From an uncultured Lysobacteraceae bacterium (lineage in GTDB: Bacteria > Pseudomonadota > Gammaproteobacteria > Xanthomonadales > Xanthomonadaceae): 15,616 nt of DNA. The position numbers and the translations under genes were made by a program. The notes beneath the pieces were generated by a model that worked only from the letters and a program-made list of their open reading frames with translations, had not been told where the DNA came from and ran no database searches. Shown piece after piece: positions 1 to 5,706 of this stretch (position 1 is the stretch's first letter; each line of letters starts with the position of its first letter). The DNA lies in NCBI GenBank assembly GCA_946480825.1, contig CAMLLG010000082.1, positions 1 through 15,616 of the forward strand. Reading direction: 5' to 3'.

Positions 1-870
1 GCCGGCACCGACGGCAGCTACAGCGGCTTCGAGGTCAACAAGACCGCGCCGCTGGAAGCGATGGAAAAGGGCATGGCGATCCAGTCCGGCAACGATGCCG
101 CGATCGCGCTCGCCGAACACATCGCCGGCACCGAGGCCGCGTTCGCTACGCTGATGAACGATTACGCCAAGCGCCTCGGCCTGAAGAACACCCGCTTCGC
201 CAACGCCACCGGCCTGCAGGCCGAAGGCCACTACGCCTCGGCCCACGATCTCGCCCTGCTCGGCCGCGCGCTGGTCCGCGATTACCCGCAGCAGTACGCG
301 TACAACAAGGTCCGCGAATTCACCGTCGGCCCGATCACCCAGCCCAATCGCAACCGCCTGCTGTGGCGCGACGAGTCGGTCGACGGCATCAAGACCGGTC
401 ATCACTCGGCCGCCGGCTGGTGCCTGATGGCGTCGGCCAAGCGCGGCGACCAGCGTCTGATCAGCGTGGTTCTGCACGCCGCCAGCGACGACGAGCGCAT
501 GAGCGATTCGCAGGCGCTGCTCAACTGGGGCTTCCGTTTCTACGAAACCCATCGTCTGTATCAGGCCGACACCGTCATCGCCAATCACAAGGTCTGGAAA
601 GGCACCGCGGACGTGGTGAAGCTGGGGCTGGAACAGCCGCTGCTGGTGAGCACGCCGCGCGGCCGCTACGCCGATCTCAAACCGCAGATGGATGTGCCCA
701 AGACCCTGATCGCGCCGATCAAGGCCGGCCAGAAGATCGGCACCGTGCGGGTGATGCTGGACGGCAAGGTCGTGATCGAGGCGCCGCTGGTCGCGGTGGA
801 AGGCGTGGCCGAGGCCGGATTCTTCAAGCGTCTGTGGCACGAATTCCTGATGTGGTGGGAATCGGTCTGA
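1..870 (+). CDS. dacC: D-alanyl-D-alanine carboxypeptidase (PBP5/6 type), 3' part
   Basis: This is the C-terminal part of a low-molecular-mass penicillin-binding protein. The frame is open from base 1, so the true start and the SxxK active-site motif lie upstream of the window. The second catalytic motif SGN is at bases 85-93 (in IQSGNDAAIALAEH) and the third, KTG, is at 391-399 (in DGIKTGHHSAAGW). The ATG at 61 is internal. After the catalytic domain comes a beta-rich PBP5-type C-terminal domain and a terminal amphipathic stretch (FFKRLWHEFLMWWESV) of the kind that anchors these enzymes to the periplasmic face of the inner membrane. Family knowledge: it removes the terminal D-Ala from peptidoglycan pentapeptides and so limits cross-linking. 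In many gammaproteobacteria dacA/dacC precedes ybeD-lipB-lipA, but the next gene here is not ybeD. The choice of dacC over dacA is nominal. Confidence 0.93.
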   Translation, partial: AGTDGSYSGFEVNKTAPLEAMEKGMAIQSGNDAAIALAEHIAGTEAAFATLMNDYAKRLGLKNTRFANATGLQAEGHYASAHDLALLGRALVRDYPQQYAYNKVREFTVGPITQPNRNRLLWRDESVDGIKTGHHSAAGWCLMASAKRGDQRLISVVLHAASDDERMSDSQALLNWGFRFYETHRLYQADTVIANHKVWKGTADVVKLGLEQPLLVSTPRGRYADLKPQMDVPKTLIAPIKAGQKIGTVRVMLDGKVVIEAPLVAVEGVAEAGFFKRLWHEFLMWWESV

Positions 871-899
871 CGTACACCACGGACCGGCATCGTCCGGCG

Positions 900-906
900 A
901 GGAGAG
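900..906 (+). promoter_or_regulatory. Ribosome binding site of the 97-residue hypothetical gene
   Basis: AGGAGAG lies 4 nt before the ATG at 911. It is the strongest Shine-Dalgarno sequence in this part of the window and supports translation of the small gene that follows. Confidence 0.7.
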
Positions 907-910
907 CGGC

Positions 911-1204
911 ATGGATTTCAGCGAGTTCGTCGCCGTCGTCGGCGCGCAGAAAGAGCCCGAGCTGAAGGATTTCGAGCGCCTTTCGGTGTTCGCCTACACC
1001 GCCGAGAAGGACGTGCTGTGGACCGCGCTGGGCCATGCCGGCATCCATCCGATCTACCGCACGCTGCTGGTGCAGGCATTGCATCGGCGGATGATCGAAG
1101 ACCTCGAGCGCGAGCAGGCGCGCCAGCGCAGGCTCGAAGAAGAAGCGCGGCTGGACGCGGCGAAGGACAAGGACGTGCCGCCGCCGCGCAGGCGCAGCCG
1201 CTGA
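911..1204 (+). CDS. Small charged hypothetical protein, 97 residues
   Basis: I do not recognise this family. The gene has a good ribosome binding site and begins 40 bp after the carboxypeptidase stop, so it may be co-transcribed with it. The first 55 residues look like a folded helical segment (FSEFVAVVGAQ..., then ALGHAGIHPIYRTLLVQAL). From about residue 58 the protein becomes a long Arg/Glu/Ala-rich stretch that should form a charged helix or coiled coil. It ends in a basic PPPRRRSR tail. There is no signal peptide, membrane helix or cysteine. The two-part composition argues for a real protein with a disordered or nucleic-acid-contacting tail, but no function can be assigned. It is not YbeD/DUF493, which often follows dacA. 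Confidence 0.7.
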   Translation: MDFSEFVAVVGAQKEPELKDFERLSVFAYTAEKDVLWTALGHAGIHPIYRTLLVQALHRRMIEDLEREQARQRRLEEEARLDAAKDKDVPPPRRRSR

Positions 1205-1238
1205 ATCTCCGCGGACGCCCGTCATCGCGTCGCGACCG

Positions 1239-1244
1239 TAGAAT
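1239..1244 (+). promoter_or_regulatory. Possible -10 element of the VOC protein gene
   Basis: TAGAAT matches TATAAT at 5 of 6 positions and lies 28 bp before the ATG at 1273. This would give a 5' leader of roughly 20-25 nt. I see no convincing -35 hexamer 16-18 bp upstream, so the assignment is weak. It would imply that the VOC gene can be transcribed separately from the two genes before it. Confidence 0.35.
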
Positions 1245-1272
1245 CCGGACATCGCCCCCGCAGGAGTCGCGC

Positions 1273-1653
1273 ATGGCACACCGCAGCCGCCTCGCCGGAT
1301 TCATCATCGATTGCCGGACCAACGATCTCGACGCCGCCGCCCGCTTCTGGAGCGATGCGCTGGGCCTGCCCATCGGCGAGCTGTCGCCGGAAGAATCCGC
1401 GACCTATGCCAAGCTCGACGACGCGCCCGGCGACCTGCACATCGAAGTGCAGGCGGTGACGCATCCTTCGCGCGTGCATCTCGACATCGAGACGGACGAC
1501 ATCGACGCCGAAGTGCGGCGGCTCGAAGCGCTCGGCGCGAAACGCATCGCCGCCGTGCACACCTGGGTGGTGATGGAAGCGCCCACCGGCCAGCGCTTCT
1601 GCGTGGTGCGGATGAAACACCCGGAGCGCGGGGCGACGCCGAACGCCTGGTGA
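1273..1653 (+). CDS. VOC superfamily (glyoxalase-like) protein
   Basis: A 126-residue protein with one glyoxalase/bleomycin-resistance-like fold of paired beta-alpha-beta-beta-beta modules. The first module is visible at residues 8-60 (FIIDCRTNDLDAAARFW, ALGLP, LHIEVQ). The second is at 66-112 (RVHLDIETDDIDAEVRRLEALGAK, then WVVMEAPTGQRFCVV). It resembles the small Glyoxalase_6-type proteins. These are usually homodimeric and metal-binding, and their substrates are rarely known. The start at 1273 is chosen because AGGAG lies at 1262-1266, 6 nt upstream, and because the fold begins right after it. The open frame extends further upstream only by overlapping the preceding gene. It ends 27 bp before the convergent membrane-protein gene. 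The substrate is unknown. Confidence 0.85.
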   Translation: MAHRSRLAGFIIDCRTNDLDAAARFWSDALGLPIGELSPEESATYAKLDDAPGDLHIEVQAVTHPSRVHLDIETDDIDAEVRRLEALGAKRIAAVHTWVVMEAPTGQRFCVVRMKHPERGATPNAW

Positions 1654-1680
1654 TGCGGGTGTTGGCGAAGGCGGTGTGCG

Positions 1681-1995
1681 TCAGCCGGCGCGACGCCTGA
1701 GCCACGCCCGGCGCACGAAGAACGCCAGCGTCATCACCGCCAGCCAGACGCCGTAGCCGACCGAGGTCGCCAGCACCTGCGGCCACATCTGGCCGTACTG
1801 TCGGTCCGCGGTGTCCATCGACCAGTGCATCGACAGCACGAACGCGACCGCCGCGAGCGCCAGCGCCAGCAGATCGAACGCGATCCTTGCGGCCGGCCGC
1901 GGTTGGCGCGGATAGAACCAGTACAGCGCGCCGAGGATCAGGAACCACGGCAGGAACAGGATCAGGGCGAGATTGAGTTCGATGGTGGGATTCAT
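1681..1995 (-). CDS. Small three-helix inner-membrane protein
   Basis: A 104-residue hydrophobic protein with three predicted transmembrane segments: about residues 7-27 (LNLALILFLPWFLILGALYW), 36-57 (ARIAFDLLALALAAVAFVL) and 74-94 (ATSVGYGVWLAVMTLAFFV). It ends in a basic tail (RRAWLRRRAG) that would sit in the cytoplasm. It begins 12 bp after the trpS stop on the same strand, so it is probably the second gene of a trpS transcript. The ribosome binding site is weak (GGCGA), which fits translational coupling. I do not recognise a characterised family. Confidence 0.75.
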   Translation of the reverse strand: MNPTIELNLALILFLPWFLILGALYWFYPRQPRPAARIAFDLLALALAAVAFVLSMHWSMDTADRQYGQMWPQVLATSVGYGVWLAVMTLAFFVRRAWLRRRAG

Positions 1996-2007
1996 GTGTG
2001 TCGCCGC

Positions 2008-3342
2008 TCAACCGGTGGTGGTCCGAATGCGTTCGTCTTCGGCGCGTTTGAGCGCATCCAGCGCAGCGCTGGCGTCCGGGGCCTGCACTTCGATCACGGC
2101 GGCCGCTGCCGACAGCGTCGCGCCGCCCTCCTGTTTGAAGCGTGCGACCCAGGCGCCCGCTTCCTTGGGATTGTCGAAACCGGCGCTCTGCAACAACACC
2201 GCGTCGCCATCGGTCAGCTTGAAGTAGAACCTGCCGTCCTTCTCGCGGTACTGCTTCAGCTGCGGCAGCGCGGCGGTTTTTTCCTTCTCCGCCTTCGGCG
2301 CATCGCCGGCCTTCGACAGATCGCGCAGCCCCACCGCGTCGCGCAGCGTGCGCAGCAGCGGGGTTGCGTGGCGTTCGCGCAGCGCGACGGCGTTGCCGCG
2401 CAATTGTTCCTCGATGAGCGCCGGCTTCGCCATCAGGTCGTTATAGCGTTCGCGCAGCGGCGCGACTTCCCGGTCGATGCGATCGAACAGTCGCTGCTTG
2501 GCATCGCCCCAGCCGATGCCGTCGACGAAGGCGGCGCGCATCGCCGCGGTTTCCTCGGCGCTCGCGAACGCCTGATAGAGCTGGAACAGGGCGGAGCCTT
2601 CGGTGTCCTTCGCTTCGCCGGGCGCGCGCGAATCTGTGACGATCGAGAAGATCAGTTTTTTCAGCTGTTCGCGCGGCGCGAACAGCGGGATGGTGTTGTC
2701 GTAACTCTTCGACATCTTGCGGCCGTCGAGACCGGGCAGGGTGGCGACGTGTTCTTCGATCGCCGCTTCCGGCAGCGTGAAATAGGTCTTGCCGACCGGC
2801 TCGCCGTAGAGATGATTGAAACGCTGCGCGAAATCGCGCGCCATCTCGATGTGCTGGATCTGGTCGCGACCCACCGGCACCTTGTGCGCGTTGAAGATCA
2901 GGATGTCCGCGGCCATCAGCACCGGATACATGAACAGGCCGGCGGTGATCGCGTTGTCGTCGTCTTCGCCTTCGGCGCGGTTCCTGTCGACCGCGGCCTT
3001 GTAGGCGTGCGCGCGATTGAGGATGCCCTTGCCGGCGACGCAGGTCAGGAACCAGGTCAGCTCGGTGGTTTCGACGATGTCGCTCTGGCGGTAGAACCAC
3101 ACGCGGTCGTTGTCCGGCTGCAGACCGCAGGCGAGCCAACTCGCGGCGATCTCCAGTGTCGATCGCTGCACCTTCGCCGGATCCTGCACCTTGATCAGCG
3201 CATGCAGATCGGCCAGGAAATAGAAATTCTGCGCATCGGGGCTGCGGCTGGCGGCCACCGCCGGGCGGATCGCGCCGACGTAGTTGCCCAGGTGCGGCGT
3301 GCCCGAGGTGGTGATGCCGGTGAGGATGCGGGTATGGGTCAT
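2008..3342 (-). CDS. trpS: Tryptophanyl-tRNA synthetase with C-terminal extension
   Basis: This class Ic enzyme charges tRNA-Trp in the cytoplasm. The class I signature HLGN is at residues 17-20 (TSGTPHLGNYVGA) and the second signature KMSKS is at 209-213 (GLDGRKMSKSYDN). Conserved TrpRS segments such as QIQHIEMARDFAQRFN lie between them. At 444 residues it is about 110 longer than the E. coli enzyme. A charged Ala/Lys-rich linker at about 340-360 leads to a small beta-rich module at about 365-415 (YREKDGRFYFKLTDGDAVLL). This module resembles the DUF1508/YegP fold, and a helical tail follows. From memory, similar extended TrpRS enzymes occur in xanthomonads and some betaproteobacteria. No strong Shine-Dalgarno is visible before the ATG at 3342. 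The small membrane protein follows at 12 bp. Confidence 0.96.
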   Translation of the reverse strand: MTHTRILTGITTSGTPHLGNYVGAIRPAVAASRSPDAQNFYFLADLHALIKVQDPAKVQRSTLEIAASWLACGLQPDNDRVWFYRQSDIVETTELTWFLTCVAGKGILNRAHAYKAAVDRNRAEGEDDDNAITAGLFMYPVLMAADILIFNAHKVPVGRDQIQHIEMARDFAQRFNHLYGEPVGKTYFTLPEAAIEEHVATLPGLDGRKMSKSYDNTIPLFAPREQLKKLIFSIVTDSRAPGEAKDTEGSALFQLYQAFASAEETAAMRAAFVDGIGWGDAKQRLFDRIDREVAPLRERYNDLMAKPALIEEQLRGNAVALRERHATPLLRTLRDAVGLRDLSKAGDAPKAEKEKTAALPQLKQYREKDGRFYFKLTDGDAVLLQSAGFDNPKEAGAWVARFKQEGGATLSAAAAVIEVQAPDASAALDALKRAEDERIRTTTG

Positions 3343-3380
3343 GGGGTCGGCGGAACGGGCCGGCAGGAACGCGGCCGGTC

Positions 3381-3386
3381 AGTTTA
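3381..3386 (-). promoter_or_regulatory. Possible -10 element of trpS
   Basis: On the minus strand TAAACT (4 of 6 to TATAAT) lies 39-44 bp upstream of the trpS ATG, in the 153-bp gap shared with the divergent exported-protein gene. No good -35 element can be seen at the right spacing, so this is a weak call. Confidence 0.3.
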
Positions 3387-3495
3387 CCCGCGCCTGAATG
3401 CGGGCGTCCGCTCGGTCGATGCGGCTGCAACCCCGTTCATCGGGACTGCGCGTTCATGGAGCTGTCCGAACCGGACATCCCACACGGAGCCCGTC

Positions 3496-4332
3496 ATGTT
3501 GCGCCCCACCGTCCTGCTGCTCGCCGCCCTCGTTTCCGCCACCGCCTGCGCGCCGCTGTCGGCGCAGCCGCTGGTCGATGTGGACATCGTCGACCGCGAT
3601 ACCGGCGAATGGTTGCCCGAATACCGTCACCGCGGCCGCGACTGGGTGCCGGGTACCCCGGGCCACCGCTACGGCGTGCGCCTGACCAACACCACCGGCG
3701 AGCGCGTGCTCGTGGTGCTCTCGGTGGACGGCGTGAACGCCATCAGCGGCGAAACCGCCGCCGCCCACCAGACCGGCTACGTGCTGGGCCCGTGGCAGAG
3801 CACCGAGATCACCGGCTGGCGCAAATCGTGGCAGGACGTGGCCCAGTTCTACTTCACCGATCTGCCCGACAGCTATGCCGCGCGCACCGGCCGCCCCGAC
3901 AACGTCGGCGTGATCGGTGTGGCGGTGTTCCGCGAACGCGCGCAGCCGCAGCCGTACTACGCGCCGCCGATCGCCCGCGACAACGAATACGACGATCGCC
4001 ATCGCGGCCGCAACGAAAGCAAGGCCGCGCCCGCCTCCGCGCCGCAGGCCTCGCGTCGCGCCGCCGAAGCCGCCGCCGATTCCGCCGACGGTGTCGGCCA
4101 GAGCATCGGCACCGGCCACGGCCAGCGCGAATGGGCACCGGTCAGCCGTACCGACTTCGTCCGCGCCTCGCGCACGCCGGCGCAGGTGGTGCAACTGCGC
4201 TACGACGACGTTCCCAACCTCGTCGCGATGGGCGTGATGCCGCGACCGTACCGCTACGACGACGGGTATCGCCGCGGCCAGCCGCAGGCCTTCCCGAACG
4301 GCTTCGCCGCCGACCCTCCCGGTCGCCGGTAA
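3496..4332 (+). CDS. Exported protein of unknown function
   Basis: A 278-residue protein with an N-terminal signal sequence (MLRPTVLLLAALVSATAC). Cys18 gives an imperfect lipobox (ATAC), so it is either a lipoprotein or is cut by signal peptidase I near residue 23. Residues 25-148 form a conserved beta-rich domain with segments YGVRLTN, VLVVLSVDGVNAISGETA, WQSTEITGWRKS and GVIGVAVFRE. Residues 150-200 are a disordered Pro/Ala/Arg-rich linker. The C-terminal module (about 203-250) carries IGTGHGQREW and then YDDVPNLVAMGVM. I recall this combination from widespread uncharacterised proteobacterial proteins, but not a function. The start is set by GGAG at 3486-3489. The open frame extends far upstream, but only antisense to trpS. 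It is a single gene closed by a strong terminator. Confidence 0.85.
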   Translation: MLRPTVLLLAALVSATACAPLSAQPLVDVDIVDRDTGEWLPEYRHRGRDWVPGTPGHRYGVRLTNTTGERVLVVLSVDGVNAISGETAAAHQTGYVLGPWQSTEITGWRKSWQDVAQFYFTDLPDSYAARTGRPDNVGVIGVAVFRERAQPQPYYAPPIARDNEYDDRHRGRNESKAAPASAPQASRRAAEAAADSADGVGQSIGTGHGQREWAPVSRTDFVRASRTPAQVVQLRYDDVPNLVAMGVMPRPYRYDDGYRRGQPQAFPNGFAADPPGRR

Positions 4333-4353
4333 ACCGCATGCGCCAGACGAACG

Positions 4354-4379
4354 ACGGGCCGGCATCGCCGGCCCGTTTT
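4354..4379 (+). terminator. Rho-independent terminator of the exported-protein gene
   Basis: A perfect 10-bp GC-rich stem (4354-4363 with 4367-4376) closes a 3-nt ATC loop and is followed by TTT on the plus strand. It starts 22 bp after the stop of the upstream gene. The minus strand lacks a clear T-run, so it acts mainly in the plus direction. It may still help insulate against the convergent DUF3297 transcript. Confidence 0.85.
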
Positions 4380-4456
4380 CGTCGATGGCGTCGAGGCGCG
4401 GATTCTTTCGTGTCTCGATCAAACGCCGCGGGCGTGAACCGCAGTGTGCGCAGCGA

Positions 4457-4699
4457 TCACTCCGCGCCGCGCAGGTACGGTTCGACCGTGCCCCTGAGTT
4501 TCATCGTCATCGGCTGGCCGCGGCGGTCGAGCGCCTTGCCGGCGATCACGCGGACCCAGCCTTCGCTGACGCAGTATTCCTCGACGTTGGTGCGGTCGAC
4601 GCCGTTGAACCGGATGCCGATGCCGCGTTCCAGCAGTTCGGCGTCGTGGAACGGGCTGCGCGGATCGTTGGAGAGGCGGTCGGGAAGCGTATCGGTCAT
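4457..4699 (-). CDS. DUF3297 family protein
   Basis: An 80-residue protein that I recognise as DUF3297 from its family-wide conserved text: DTLPDRLSNDPRSPFHD at the N-terminus, ERGIGIRFNG, then VEEYCVSEGWVRV, GKALDRRGQPM and KLRGTVEPY. The length is normal for the family. No signal peptide or membrane segment is present, so it is probably cytoplasmic. Its biochemical role is not known to me. It lies 89 bp downstream of msrB on the same strand. No strong Shine-Dalgarno precedes the ATG at 4699. A TATCCT hexamer about 35 bp upstream could give it its own promoter, but no -35 is evident. Confidence 0.9.
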   Translation of the reverse strand: MTDTLPDRLSNDPRSPFHDAELLERGIGIRFNGVDRTNVEEYCVSEGWVRVIAGKALDRRGQPMTMKLRGTVEPYLRGAE

Positions 4700-4788
4700 G
4701 GCGGGCGGTGGGCGATGTGCGGAAAGCGCACAGGATACCTCGGGCGGCGGTGACCATGCCCCCGATGCGCGGCATGGTCGACCCTGTT

Positions 4789-5244
4789 TCAGAATCCGCG
4801 CTCGCCGCGGTCCAGCGGGTCGGGCAGGACCTCGCCCTCGCCCACGAAACCCAACGACACCGAATTCAGGCAGTAGCGCAGGCCGGTCGGCTTCGGACCG
4901 TCGGGAAAGACGTGGCCGAGGTGCGATTCGCAGCGCGCGCAGACGATCTCGATCCGGATCATGCCGTGACTTGTGTCGCGGATGTTCTTCACGTGTTCGG
5001 CGGCGAAGGGCGCGAAGAAACTCGGCCAGCCGGTGCCGGAATCGAACTTCGTCCCGGAGCGGAACAGCGGCAGGCCGCAGAAGCGGCAGACGTAGGCGCC
5101 TTCGCGCTTGTTGTCGAGGAACACGCCGCAGAACGGCGCCTCGGTGCCGTGCGACAGCAGCACGCGGCGCTCCTCGGGCGAGAGTTCAGCGGCCAGGGCG
5201 CGGCGCTGGTCTTCGGTGGGCGGGGTCAGATCGAAATCGGGCAT
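4789..5244 (-). CDS. msrB: Peptide-methionine (R)-S-oxide reductase MsrB
   Basis: A 151-residue enzyme that reduces the R epimer of methionine sulfoxide in oxidised proteins, using thioredoxin. The zinc site is visible as two CxxC pairs, Cys53/Cys56 (YVCRFCG) and Cys102/Cys105 (VCARCESH). The catalytic cysteine is Cys125 in RYCLNS, and the conserved HLGHVF is at 108-113. The recycling cysteine often seen in GCGWPSF is Thr71 here (SGTGWPSF). Cys39 near the N-terminus (APFCGVF) is the best alternative; I recall an N-terminal recycling cysteine described in the Xanthomonas campestris enzyme. The start at 5244 is supported by GGAG 8 nt upstream. The frame is open further upstream but overlaps DUF4031. 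The gene follows DUF4031 by 34 bp and is probably co-transcribed with it. Confidence 0.95.
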   Translation of the reverse strand: MPDFDLTPPTEDQRRALAAELSPEERRVLLSHGTEAPFCGVFLDNKREGAYVCRFCGLPLFRSGTKFDSGTGWPSFFAPFAAEHVKNIRDTSHGMIRIEIVCARCESHLGHVFPDGPKPTGLRYCLNSVSLGFVGEGEVLPDPLDRGERGF

Positions 5245-5278
5245 GTGCAACTCCAGCGGGGCGAAGACGGATCGATCT

Positions 5279-5584
5279 TCAGGAGGGGGCATCGACGTCG
5301 CCGGGTGCGTGACCGCTCCATTGCCGCCGCGCGTTGGCGATGATCGCGCGCATCCGCGCGCGGTCCTGCAGACGCGAGACCGGAATCGCGCCCAGCGCCA
5401 GCGCGCGCTCGCGCGTGGCGCTGTCGATGTCGTAATGGGCGCCGCTGCGTTTGTCCTGGAAGGCGCAGCGGCGCAGACCCAGGCGCGCGGCGAACGCATG
5501 CAGTTCGTCCAGCCCATCCGCCATCAGATGGGCCCAGTGCCGGCCGCGCCAGCGGAACACTGCGTTGTCGACGTAAACGGCCAT
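5279..5584 (-). CDS. DUF4031 family protein
   Basis: A 101-residue small protein. The N-terminus ([19 protein letters not shown]), the helical stretch [18 protein letters not shown], the motif HYDID at 50-54 and the following [13 protein letters not shown] match the DUF4031 family as I know it. No function is established. The start at 5584 is chosen because the family begins with this xVYVD segment. The open frame continues upstream without conserved sequence, and no clear Shine-Dalgarno is present. It is divergent from the ABC exporter (122-bp gap) and lies 34 bp upstream of msrB, which suggests a DUF4031-msrB operon. Confidence 0.85.
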   Translation of the reverse strand: MAVYVDNAVFRWRGRHWAHLMADGLDELHAFAARLGLRRCAFQDKRSGAHYDIDSATRERALALGAIPVSRLQDRARMRAIIANARRQWSGHAPGDVDAPS

Positions 5585-5672
5585 GGCCACAGTGAAGCAT
5601 GCCTGCGGTGCGACAGGCAAAAAAAGCCGCTTTGCCGTGCCCGTCGCACGATTCCGGCCCATGCGTTCGGCT

Positions 5673-5700
5673 TTGATTCCCCGGCGCACGCCCTCATGAT
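5673..5700 (+). promoter_or_regulatory. Possible promoter of the ABC exporter, leaderless arrangement
   Basis: TTGATT (5673-5678, 4 of 6 to TTGACA) and CATGAT (5695-5700, 4 of 6 to TATAAT) are separated by 16 bp. Transcription starting about 7 nt after the -10 would begin at or next to the ATG at 5707, giving a leaderless mRNA. This fits the lack of any Shine-Dalgarno before that ATG. The hexamer matches are modest and the call is inference. Confidence 0.35.
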
Positions 5701-5706
5701 GACGCG

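Noticed and set aside
1825..3495. A very long plus-strand open frame running from 1825 into the exported protein gene
   Set aside because: It is antisense to trpS and its translation is the Arg/Gln/His/Asp-rich text typical of the reverse of a GC-rich gene. Only the part from 3496 has a ribosome binding site, signal peptide and conserved motifs.
5595..5660. A-run with nearby GCCTG/CAGGC stem as a terminator between DUF4031 and the ABC exporter
   Set aside because: Both genes start here rather than end, the stem is only 5 bp, and the A/T-run lies on the wrong side for either strand.
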